A stretch of 7,442 nucleotides of DNA from an uncultured Clostridia bacterium (GTDB lineage: Bacteria; Bacillota; Clostridia; TANB77; CAG-508). Position numbers and translations under genes: made by a program. How positions within the stretch are numbered: the stretch's first letter is position 1; every line of letters begins with the position of its first letter. The stretch is taken from the NCBI GenBank assembly GCA_934155625.1, contig CAKPHD010000051.1, positions 1 to 7,442 on the forward strand. The letters run 5' to 3'. This document shows positions 1 through 5,653 of this stretch, piece by piece. The notes under the pieces were generated by a model. That model did no database searches. It was given only the letters and a program-made list of their open reading frames with translations, and was not told the origin of the DNA.

Positions 1-51
1 ATAACAATATTCCACCAACCACCTTGTTGTTTGCTCTTCGCATTTTCGCAT
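1..51 (-). CDS. Possible 5' end of a gene running off the left edge
   Basis: Two overlapping minus-strand ATGs (at 51 and 43) follow a purine-rich AAGGGAG site at 61-55. Both frames stay open to the window edge. The ATG at 43 gives MRRANNKVVGGILL, which resembles the start of a membrane protein. The ATG at 51 gives MRKCEEQTTRWLVEYCY, which is less convincing as a protein. A strong promoter at 159-187 points this way, which is the main reason to expect a gene here. Only 14-17 codons are visible, so neither product nor start can be fixed. Confidence 0.35.
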   Translation of the reverse strand, partial: MRKCEEQTTRWLVEYCY

Positions 52-158
52 CTTCTCCCTTCTTTTCATTTGCTACAAAAATAATGCTTATTATTTAAAA
101 CTTTCTTTTGTGCATATTTTCCCTTAAGTTATATACTTAAAGAAACTAAATCTAGTTC

Positions 159-187
159 ATTATACCAATAAGAATTGGTTTTATCAA
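159..187 (-). promoter_or_regulatory. Sigma-A-type promoter, extended -10, with palindrome in spacer
   Basis: On the minus strand TTGATA (187-182), a 17-nt spacer and TATAAT (164-159) are present, with TG-N directly before the -10. Transcription would start near 152 and leave a leader of about 100 nt before the ATGs at 51/43. The spacer contains ACCAAT-4 nt-ATTGGT (164-179), a perfect 6+6 inverted repeat lying between the -35 and -10 boxes, where a bound repressor would block RNA polymerase. The promoter match is seen directly; the operator role is inference. Confidence 0.7.
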
Positions 188-255
188 TACTTTTTTCGAC
201 ATTTTATGAAATATTTTTCATTGTCAGAAAGTATAAATTTCTCTAAGTGTAAATG

Positions 256-288
256 AGCCCGTAGTTCTTGAAACTACAGGCTTTATTT
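256..288 (-). terminator. Hairpin, candidate terminator downstream of aspartate kinase
   Basis: AGCC-C-GTAGTT, a 5-nt loop, then AACTAC-A-GGCT (256-282) form an 11-position stem. In minus-strand RNA the central mismatch becomes a G-U pair, giving a continuous stem about 70 nt past the aspartate kinase stop. The following minus-strand tract (CATTTACAC) is a poor U-run. On the plus strand the T-rich tail (TTTATTT, 282-288) is better but the stem has a C-A mismatch. The hairpin is clear; its working direction is uncertain. Confidence 0.5.
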
Positions 289-301
289 AAGTTTGAACTT
301 T

Positions 302-333
302 TTCTTTAAGTATATAACTCAAAGAATTTTTTT
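302..333 (+). terminator. AT-rich hairpin followed by T7 on the plus strand
   Basis: TTCTTTAAGT (302-311), a 5-nt loop and ACTCAAAGAA (317-326) pair with one mismatch, followed by seven Ts (327-333). It has the shape of an intrinsic terminator for plus-strand transcription running into the 3' end of the aspartate kinase gene. No plus-strand gene is visible upstream, so it may instead block antisense transcription or simply be an AT-rich hairpin. It coincides with the right copy of the inverted repeat at 301-322. Confidence 0.35.
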
Positions 334-353
334 GCTTTTATTAGTATATTTAA

Positions 354-1313
354 TCACTTTAAACATTGATGTAATTCCTCTAAAATCTCATCTTTAACTA
401 TTTCTTTGAAAACAACAGAAATTTTAGTTCTACTAATATCAATATTAAAAATCTCTAAGCTATTTTTATCAGCAATTTCTAATATATCATCAAGTATTTC
501 GTCTCTAGAACTAATTCCAAAACCTATAACAGAAACTCTAGAAACATCTTTTTTCACAATACTTTTAATTCCAGAAGCCTCTAGTTTATGTGTTATTTCC
601 GTTCCAGGATTATCATTAAATGTAGAACCAGTTATTACAGGGACATCATTTCTTTCTGCAATTTCTACGCATCTATCATGTAAAACCTTCGCACCTTCAC
701 TTGCTAAAGCATGCATCTCTTCATAAGAAATATTTTTTAACTTCTTAGCTTGTTTAACCTTATTGGGGTCTGCACTGTATATTCCATCAACATCTGAATA
801 TATATAGCATTGTTTAGCATGCAAAGCTGCTGCCAATGCCACTGCTGTTGTATCTGAACCGCCTCTACCTAATGTAGTTATATTATTATTTTCATCTACT
901 CCTTGAAATCCAGCAACAACAACTATTTTTCCCTCTTGTAATTCTTTTTCTATCCTTTGTGAATCTATATATTCTATTTTAGCATTTTGATTTTCAGTAT
1001 TTGTATGAATTCCTGCTTGCCATCCTGTAAGTGATATTGCTTCATATCCTAAATAATTTAATAATATTGCTAATTTGCTTGCACTCATCTGTTCGCCACT
1101 GCTAAGTAATGCATCCATTTCTCTATCAACTGGTTTTAAAGATAATTCTTCTGCCTCTTTTATAAGTTTATCTGTTGTTTTTCCTTGAGCAGATACCACA
1201 ACAACAATGTTATTTTCTTCTTCATATAATTTTATTGTTTTACTAGCAACAGTTTGCAATTTTTGATTATCTGCAACTGAGCTTCCTCCAAATTTAATTA
1301 CTATTGTATCCAT
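354..1313 (-). CDS. lysC: Aspartate kinase with a single ACT domain
   Basis: Aspartokinase phosphorylates L-aspartate to aspartyl-phosphate, the entry step to lysine, threonine, methionine and diaminopimelate. The 319-residue product shows the amino-acid kinase fold: KFGGSS at 7-12, GRGGSDTTA at 149-157 and SDVDGIYSADP at 173-183. The usual enzyme is about 400 residues with two C-terminal ACT domains. Here about 60 residues remain (258-319), running from an ACT-like VSVIGFG to TKISVVF and a terminal LHQCL, which resembles the second ACT domain. One ACT domain is therefore absent, without a frameshift or stop, so feedback control by lysine or threonine may be changed. The ATG at 1313 is chosen because GAGGT lies 5 nt upstream; a TTG two codons earlier overlaps that site. 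A strong terminator separates it from prfB, and I see no good promoter of its own. Confidence 0.9.
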   Translation of the reverse strand: MDTIVIKFGGSSVADNQKLQTVASKTIKLYEEENNIVVVVSAQGKTTDKLIKEAEELSLKPVDREMDALLSSGEQMSASKLAILLNYLGYEAISLTGWQAGIHTNTENQNAKIEYIDSQRIEKELQEGKIVVVAGFQGVDENNNITTLGRGGSDTTAVALAAALHAKQCYIYSDVDGIYSADPNKVKQAKKLKNISYEEMHALASEGAKVLHDRCVEIAERNDVPVITGSTFNDNPGTEITHKLEASGIKSIVKKDVSRVSVIGFGISSRDEILDDILEIADKNSLEIFNIDISRTKISVVFKEIVKDEILEELHQCLK

Positions 1314-1333
1314 GTTCAACCTCGTTTTTGTAT

Positions 1334-1379
1334 AAAAAATAATAGTAACAGTATTTATTTAAATACCATTACTATTATT
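1334..1379 (-). terminator. Intrinsic terminator of prfB
   Basis: An 11-bp perfect outer stem (1338-1348 with 1369-1379) and a 6-bp inner stem (1351-1356 with 1361-1366) close a 4-nt loop. The 2x2 step between them is CA/CA on the plus strand but UG/UG in minus-strand RNA, which forms tandem G-U pairs, so the minus transcript has one continuous 19-pair stem. It is followed by a U-run (T6 at 1339-1334). It lies just after the prfB stop and would largely insulate the aspartate kinase gene from prfB transcription. Confidence 0.8.
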
Positions 1380-1395
1380 ATATTTTATGTTAATA

Positions 1396-2500
1396 TTACA
1401 TGTTCCATTTTAAATATGCTTCTATAAAACCATCAATATTTCCATCCATTACGCTTTCTACATTTCCAACCTCATAATTAGTTCTGTGGTCTTTTACCAA
1501 TGTATATGGGCAAAAGACATATGAGCGTATTTGACTTCCCCAAGCAATGTCTTTTTGATCTCCTTTTAATTCATCAATAGTTTCTTTTTGCTCTTTTTCT
1601 TTTAAATTAAGGAGTTTTGATTTCAACATCTTCATTGCTGTTTCTCTATTTTGAATTTGTGAACGTTCTGATTGGCAAGCAACTACTGTATTTGTTGGAA
1701 TATGTGTAATTCTTACAGCAGATGAAGTTTTATTTATATGTTGACCTCCTGCTCCTGAAGCCCTATAAGTATCAATTCGTAAATCATCTGGATTTATATC
1801 TATTTGTATATCATCTGTAATTTCTGGCAATACCTCTAAAGATGCAAATGATGTGTGTCTTCTTCCTCCTGCATCAAATGGTGAAATTCTTACAAGTCTA
1901 TGTACTCCCATTTCGCCCTTCATATATCCATATGCATTTTCTCCAACAATTTCAAATGTTACACTCTTTATTCCAGCTTCTTCTCCTTCTAAATAGTCTA
2001 ACTCTTTTACTTCATATCCATTTTTTACTGCCCATCTAGTATACATTCTATATAGCATTTCTGCCCAATCTTGTGATTCTGTTCCACCAGCACCTGGATG
2101 CAATGTTAGTATTGCATTATTTTTGTCATATTTACCAGATAACAAGGTTTCTAGCTGTAGTTTTTCTATATCTTCTTCTAGTTTTGTAGTAGATTTTATT
2201 ATATCTTTTGCTACATCTTCATCATTTTCTAAATTTGCAAGTTCTGTTAATTCTTGTTGATTTGTAATTGCTTGCTCTATCTTTCTATATTTTGTCACTT
2301 TATTTTTTATTTGCTTTATTTGTGCTAATACTTTTCCAGTCTCATTTGATTCTTGTTGCCAAAATCCTTCTTGTACAGTTTGCTCTTCTAATTGTTTTAA
2401 TTCCTTTTCTAATCTATCTATGTCAAAGGGACTCACCTAAACTTTTTATTTTTTCTTTTAACATCTCCAATTTTCTTGAATTTTCTTCTAACTCTAACAT
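1396..2500 (-). CDS. prfB: Peptide chain release factor 2, made by programmed +1 frameshift
   Basis: RF2 recognises UGA and UAA in the ribosomal A site and triggers release of the finished polypeptide. Translation starts at the ATG at 2500, behind GGGTGA 4 nt upstream, and gives 25 codons (MLELEENSRKLEMLKEKIKS...) ending CTT before an in-frame UGA (2425-2423). A +1 shift on CTTT continues with DIDRLEKELKQLEEQ. The full product is 367 residues, close to the usual length. It carries the SPF stop-codon-recognition tripeptide at 206-208 and the GGQ peptidyl-hydrolysis motif at 251-253, in the context SGAGGQHINKTSSAVR. Reading only from the GTG at 2436 would lose the N-terminus and is an artefact of ignoring recoding. 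The shift provides autoregulation: scarce RF2 favours frameshifting and more RF2. In many Firmicutes secA precedes prfB; it does not here. Confidence 0.97.
2422..2438 (-). promoter_or_regulatory. prfB +1 programmed frameshift site
   Basis: On the minus strand an internal Shine-Dalgarno-like AGGTGA (2438-2433) is followed four bases later by CTT TGA C (2428-2422). This is the known prfB arrangement: a slippery CUU in the P site, UGA in the A site in the poor UGAC context, and an upstream anti-SD pairing stimulator. The UGA is codon 26, as in the well-studied E. coli gene. Position 2425 is the base skipped. Confidence 0.95.
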
Positions 2501-2530
2501 TTCTTCACCCTTTCTTTAATCTCAAATTTT

Positions 2531-2703
2531 GGTTGAAAAAGAATTAAATTTTGGCAATCACTGAGGCTGTTAAAGCTTGCTTGTTACAGCCTCAGTATGC
2601 AGAGCTGAAAATTTTATTTAAAAGGCAAGGGCGCATACGTGGTGTATGTAACCGCGTTTTAAATGAAATTTGAAGCAGCCAAAATTGTAATTATTTTTCA
2701 ACC
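2531..2703. repeat. Inverted-repeat element with nested hairpins (MITE-like or structured RNA)
   Basis: The outer arms 2531-2555 and 2678-2703 (ends GGTTG...CAACC, inner ends TTTTGGC/GCCAAAA) pair at 24 of 25 positions with one bulged base. Inside are two further stems. One is a perfect 10-bp hairpin, CTGAGGCTGT (2561-2570) with ACAGCCTCAG (2586-2595). The other is a 15-position arm at 2609-2623 with 2657-2671, capped by CATAC/GTATG (2634-2638 with 2644-2648). Together they draw a three-way junction. The GC-rich hairpin tips contrast with the AT-rich surroundings. No ORF of note is present. It sits between the transglutaminase stop and the prfB ribosome binding site. I do not recognise it as a named RNA family. 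It could be a miniature inverted-repeat element or a structured RNA. Confidence 0.75.
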
Positions 2704-2715
2704 TTTCTCCCTTTC

Positions 2716-3841
2716 TTATTCATAATCTTTAATATTTAAAGTCGGATAAATAAACTCTTGTCCTCCATCTGTAAACTTTCCAGATACTACATGATTTTGA
2801 TTCATTGTATTTGAGCCTTTCAAAAAATATTTATATTTTGATTTTTCTGGTAAAACTCCATCTCCAAACAAAATTGGGTCATCCCAAGTAACATCTACAG
2901 CATACCAATTATTGTCAAGCAAAACATAATTCCATGCATGATTTTCTGTTTTTCCAGAACTATTTGTTCCCGTTCCTATTACTATAACATTATCAATTTC
3001 TAATTCATTCATTAAATATTGAAGTGATTTTGCATATCCTTCACATACACATTTTCTCAATATTAATGCACCATATATATCATATATATTATCTTTAGAA
3101 ACGGTTGAATCATATTCAATTGTATCTCTTAAATAATCATGTATAAGTTTTATTTTTTCATAATCGCTTTTGTCTTTAACTTTTTCCACAATATAATCTC
3201 TAACTTTTTCTATTTTTACTTGATATGCATCAATATCGTCTTTTCCTTTAAAACCATCTGCTAAGTAATTAACTTTATTTCCATTATCTATATAAACATT
3301 ATATTTCACACTTGTCAATTTAGTTGTTTTTTCTATATTAATAAACATATTTGTTGCATTTAAATAAAATATTTCTGGATTTTCATATGTTAATGCTTCT
3401 ATTGCAGATTGATATTGTTTTTTTAATTCTTGTTCACCATTACTTTGAGATAACATTGCTTGAAAAACATTTCCGAAATCTATTTTATATGTTCCAGTTT
3501 TTAAATTTTCTCTATTTTCATATAATTTATCATATATCATTTTTGAACTGTCATCTAATTGATTATAAAAATATCTATTCTTTTTATTATTTGTTGTAAT
3601 TGGCTTGGCAGAAGTTGTACTATCTTCTATTCCGTTAAATATATCAATACTTGTATCTATTGCATCATCATTTTTAGCTGAATCATCTGAAGTAAAAAAG
3701 CTTCCGTATTCCTTCAAAATCTATAGGCAATTCTTCATTTCCAACTATTTCTTTATATATTACATATCCAAAAACTCCCATAACTACCATAATTGCTACT
3801 ACTATTAAAAACAATATAAAACTTACTATTTTATCTTTCAT
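2716..3841 (-). CDS. Membrane-anchored transglutaminase-like protein, interrupted by a +1 frame change
   Basis: The ATG at 3841 has AAGGAGG at 3852-3846 and starts MKDKIVSFILFLIVVAIMVV, a single transmembrane anchor (about residues 5-28) with a Lys-flanked inner end. This frame stops at 3683. The rest continues in the +1 frame from about 3694. Skipping one base in the T6 run at 3699-3694 joins them into a 374-residue protein. The outer part carries a transglutaminase-like core: Cys in CVCEGYAKS (C266 in the joined numbering), His in ENHAWNYV (H301) and Asp in AVDVTWDDP (D316), an intact papain-type triad. Bacterial members of this fold are usually extracytoplasmic peptidases or crosslinking enzymes; the substrate here is unknown. 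The catalytic frame alone could start only at a TTG (3717) without a ribosome site. A real frameshift, recent mutation or a homopolymer sequencing error are all possible. Confidence 0.8.
3683..3720 (-). other. Frame-change window in the transglutaminase gene (T6 run)
   Basis: The upstream frame ends at a TGA (3685-3683), and the downstream frame is open only from 3720, just after a TAG. The switch must therefore occur within these 38 nt. They contain six Ts (3699-3694), preceded by C so that the upstream frame reads AAG CTT TTT TAC. With five Ts the two frames would be continuous. A rare-looking CGG codon and a purine-rich GAAGGA (3714-3709) lie just upstream of the run. Confidence 0.8.
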
Positions 3842-3859
3842 ATTTCCTCCTTGGCAGAC

Positions 3860-3878
3860 GCAATTATAGTATAATTGC
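3860..3878. promoter_or_regulatory. Perfect 19-bp palindrome, candidate operator
   Basis: GCAATTATA (3860-3868), one central base, and TATAATTGC (3870-3878) form a perfect 9+9 inverted repeat. It lies between the transglutaminase promoter's predicted start (about 3881) and its ribosome site (3852-3846), a typical place for a dimeric repressor. The 1-nt centre makes an RNA hairpin unlikely, so a DNA-level site is favoured. It is also upstream of the divergent gerA gene. The regulator is unknown. Confidence 0.5.
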
Positions 3879-3887
3879 ACTAATTTA

Positions 3888-3916
3888 ATTATATCTGATT
3901 TGCATATTCTTTTCAA
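3888..3916 (-). promoter_or_regulatory. Sigma-A-type promoter of the transglutaminase-like gene
   Basis: On the minus strand TTGAAA (3916-3911), a 17-nt spacer and a perfect TATAAT (3893-3888) are present. Predicted transcription start is near 3881, giving a leader of about 40 nt to the ATG at 3841 that includes the 3860-3878 palindrome and the AAGGAGG site. It shows that expression begins at the membrane-anchor frame rather than at the downstream catalytic frame. Confidence 0.75.
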
Positions 3917-3931
3917 GTTTTTTGAATATTT
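3902..3931 (+). promoter_or_regulatory. Weak candidate sporulation (sigma-G-like) promoter for the gerA gene
   Basis: GCATA (3902-3906) fits the sigma-F/G -35 pattern G-H-A-T-R. After 18 nt, AATATTT (3925-3931) matches about five of seven positions of the CATWHTA -10 pattern. Start of transcription would be near 3938, about 20 nt before ATG 3958. It overlaps the -35 box of the divergent promoter. In AT-rich DNA such a match can occur by chance; the case rests mainly on gerA genes being forespore-expressed in known systems. Confidence 0.25.
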
Positions 3932-3957
3932 TTTCCTATTTTGATAATATTAATAAT

Positions 3958-5580
3958 ATGAATTTTAAATATTATTTTAACAAATTAATTAAATATAACC
4001 CTACAATTTATAACTTTTCCCTTATGAATACCAAAACCAAATCCGCAAATGTTTCAACTACTGAAATGCCACAAATTGATTATAAAGTTTTTAGTAATAT
4101 AACAGAAAATTTAGATTTTTTAAAGAGTAAATATAATACATTAATATGCGCAGATGTTATAATAAGAGAATTTAACATGTTTGCATATAATAAAAATCAT
4201 AAATGCTTTATTATTTATATTGATGGTTTAGTTGATTCTATTTCTATAAATGATTTTATTTTAAAAGCTTTAATGATGGGAAAACATAGATATAATAAGC
4301 CTTTTGAAGGTAATTTACAAGAATATGTTGATAATTGTTTACTGCCTCAAAATAGTGTAACAAAGGTTGAAGATTTTCAAGATGTTTATTCTGGTATTAA
4401 TATGGGAGATTGTTTATTATTTATTGATACTCTTGATGTTGCTTTTGATATTGATGTAAAACATTATGCCCAAAGAAGTATAAGTAATCCTGAAAATGAA
4501 TCTGTAATAAAAGGGCCTCAAGAGGGTTTTGTTGAAAATTTTAGGACTAATACTTCTATTATCAGACGTATTGTAAATAGTGAAGATCTTGTCATAGAAA
4601 CAATTCCAGTAGGAAAAATTAGTAAAACCAAATGTGGACTTTGCTATTTAAAAAATATAGCAAATGATGATTTAGTTGCCGAAGCTAGATATCGCCTTAG
4701 CAATTTAGATATAGATTCTTTACTTTCTACTGGTCAACTTGAACAATTAATCGAAAGTGATGAAGGTTTTGGTATACCTCAACTTTTGTCAACTGAACGT
4801 CCTGATAAATGTGCTAAATATTTATTTCAAGGTAGAGCTATTATAATTGTTAACGGAAATCCATATGCACTCATTTTACCTGCTACTATTGAGGATTTTC
4901 TCTTTTCACCAGAAGATACTAATTTAAGACCTTTATTTGCTAATTTTTTGCGCGGAATTAGAATTTTAGCAACATTAATTACTTTATTATTACCAGGTAC
5001 TTATATGGCTATAACAAGTTTTCATCAAGAAATACTCCCTACTCCTTTGCTATTTTCAATTTTATCAGCTAGAACAAATGTACCTTTTCCAGTAATATTT
5101 GAAATTCTTATTATGGAAATATCATTTGAATTAATTAGAGAAGCTAGTCTTAGAGTACCATCAGTAATAGGATCATCAATTGGAATTGTTGGAGCCTTAA
5201 TCTTAGGAGATGCTGCTGTAAATGCAGGAATTATAAGTCCTACTCTTATAATTATTGTAGCAATGACCGGTATTGCCTCATTTGCTATTCCTGATTTTTC
5301 TTTTGGTTTTCATGTGCGTATTTTTAGATTTTGGTTTATAGCACTCGGAGCTACAGCTGGTTTCTTAGGAATTGGTGTAGGATTGTTTATATATGTTTCA
5401 ATGATTTGTAGCTTAAAATCATTTGGTGTTCCTTATGCTACACCTATTGCTCCAGATATTAATACTAAAGGTAATGGAATGTATGTTCCTCCTGCATGGA
5501 AACAAGAATATAGAGCTAGTTTTATTTCTCCTAAGAAAAGAGAAGCACAAGGTAAAATTAGTATGAAATGGAAATTTTAA
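3958..5580 (+). CDS. GerA-family spore germinant receptor subunit (A-type)
   Basis: GerA-type proteins are the A subunits of inner-membrane germinant receptors in dormant spores, which sense small nutrients and start germination. The 540-residue product has the family's large hydrophilic N-terminal half, beginning with a block like ITENLDFLKSKYN...ADVIIREF, followed by the hallmark GPQEGFVENFRTN at about 186-198. Hydrophobic segments follow at roughly 329-351, 376-393, 404-424, 426-444 and 456-486, then a short basic tail. Usually gerA genes sit in a gerABC operon; here no B or C gene follows, and terminator structures begin immediately after the stop. The start is uncertain: ATG 3958, ATG 4024 and an upstream TTG at 3922 all lack a clear ribosome site. 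ATG 3958 is preferred because the TTG lies inside putative promoter sequence. It is the only plus-strand gene here. Confidence 0.9.
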   Translation: MNFKYYFNKLIKYNPTIYNFSLMNTKTKSANVSTTEMPQIDYKVFSNITENLDFLKSKYNTLICADVIIREFNMFAYNKNHKCFIIYIDGLVDSISINDFILKALMMGKHRYNKPFEGNLQEYVDNCLLPQNSVTKVEDFQDVYSGINMGDCLLFIDTLDVAFDIDVKHYAQRSISNPENESVIKGPQEGFVENFRTNTSIIRRIVNSEDLVIETIPVGKISKTKCGLCYLKNIANDDLVAEARYRLSNLDIDSLLSTGQLEQLIESDEGFGIPQLLSTERPDKCAKYLFQGRAIIIVNGNPYALILPATIEDFLFSPEDTNLRPLFANFLRGIRILATLITLLLPGTYMAITSFHQEILPTPLLFSILSARTNVPFPVIFEILIMEISFELIREASLRVPSVIGSSIGIVGALILGDAAVNAGIISPTLIIIVAMTGIASFAIPDFSFGFHVRIFRFWFIALGATAGFLGIGVGLFIYVSMICSLKSFGVPYATPIAPDINTKGNGMYVPPAWKQEYRASFISPKKREAQGKISMKWKF

Positions 5581-5581
5581 A

Positions 5582-5612
5582 GGTACCGTTGGGACCGGTT
5601 CTTATCGGTACC
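5582..5612. repeat. GC-rich hairpin directly after the gerA gene
   Basis: GGTACCG (5582-5588) and CGGTACC (5606-5612) form a perfect 7-bp stem around a 17-nt loop that contains the self-complementary ACCGGT. It starts two bases after the gerA stop and is followed at once by A7. CGGTA (5606-5610) could alternatively pair with TACCG (5620-5624) of the next hairpin, so the two structures can compete. Confidence 0.6.
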
Positions 5613-5653
5613 AAAAAAATACCGCAGAGCTCTAATCTCTACGGTATTTTTTT
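5613..5653. terminator. Bidirectional terminator between gerA and rubrerythrin genes
   Basis: A7-TACCG (5613-5624) pairs with CGGTA-T7 (5642-5653), a 12-position stem. After one C-A mismatch, AGAG (5626-5629) pairs with CTCT (5637-5640) around a 7-nt loop. Because the stem is flanked by A7 and T7 it can terminate transcription from both convergent genes. The rubrerythrin stop codon (5654-5652) overlaps its T-tract edge. Confidence 0.85.

Larger units (their letters stand above)
124..322. repeat. Pair of 22-bp inverted repeats flanking the promoter region
   Basis: Positions 124-145 and 301-322 are inverted copies of each other, matching at 21 of 22 bases. Each copy is itself partly palindromic: TTAAGT-TATAT-ACTTAA at 124-140, and TTCTTTAAGT/ACTCAAAGAA around a 5-nt loop at 302-326. 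The copies bracket the promoter at 159-187 and the hairpin at 256-282. They could be paired regulator sites, arms of a decayed small element, or two AT-rich hairpins of shared origin. Nothing coding lies between them. Confidence 0.55.

Noticed and set aside
406..726. Plus-strand ORF of 106 codons opposite the aspartate kinase
   Set aside because: Shadow of the real minus-strand gene; no ribosome site and composition of an antisense frame.
1377..1382. TATAAT on the minus strand upstream of the aspartate kinase
   Set aside because: No matching -35 at 16-18 nt and it sits at the base of the prfB terminator, so chance in AT-rich DNA is likely.
1314..1395. Lysine riboswitch or T-box in front of aspartate kinase
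   Set aside because: Only 82 nt separate it from prfB, and they are filled by the prfB terminator and the ribosome site; no conserved riboswitch or T-box elements are visible.
1842..2519. Plus-strand ORFs at 1842-2039 and 2268-2519 opposite prfB
   Set aside because: Leu/Phe-rich antisense frames of a strongly supported gene; their hydrophobicity reflects reverse-complemented Lys/Glu codons, not membrane proteins.
3351..3808. Plus-strand ORFs at 3351-3599 and 3605-3808 opposite the transglutaminase gene
   Set aside because: Antisense frames without ribosome sites or recognisable content.
3842..3916. Upstream extension of the membrane-anchor frame to a TTG at 3916
   Set aside because: It would place the start in the -35 box of the promoter; the ATG at 3841 has a proper AAGGAGG site and begins a clean membrane anchor.
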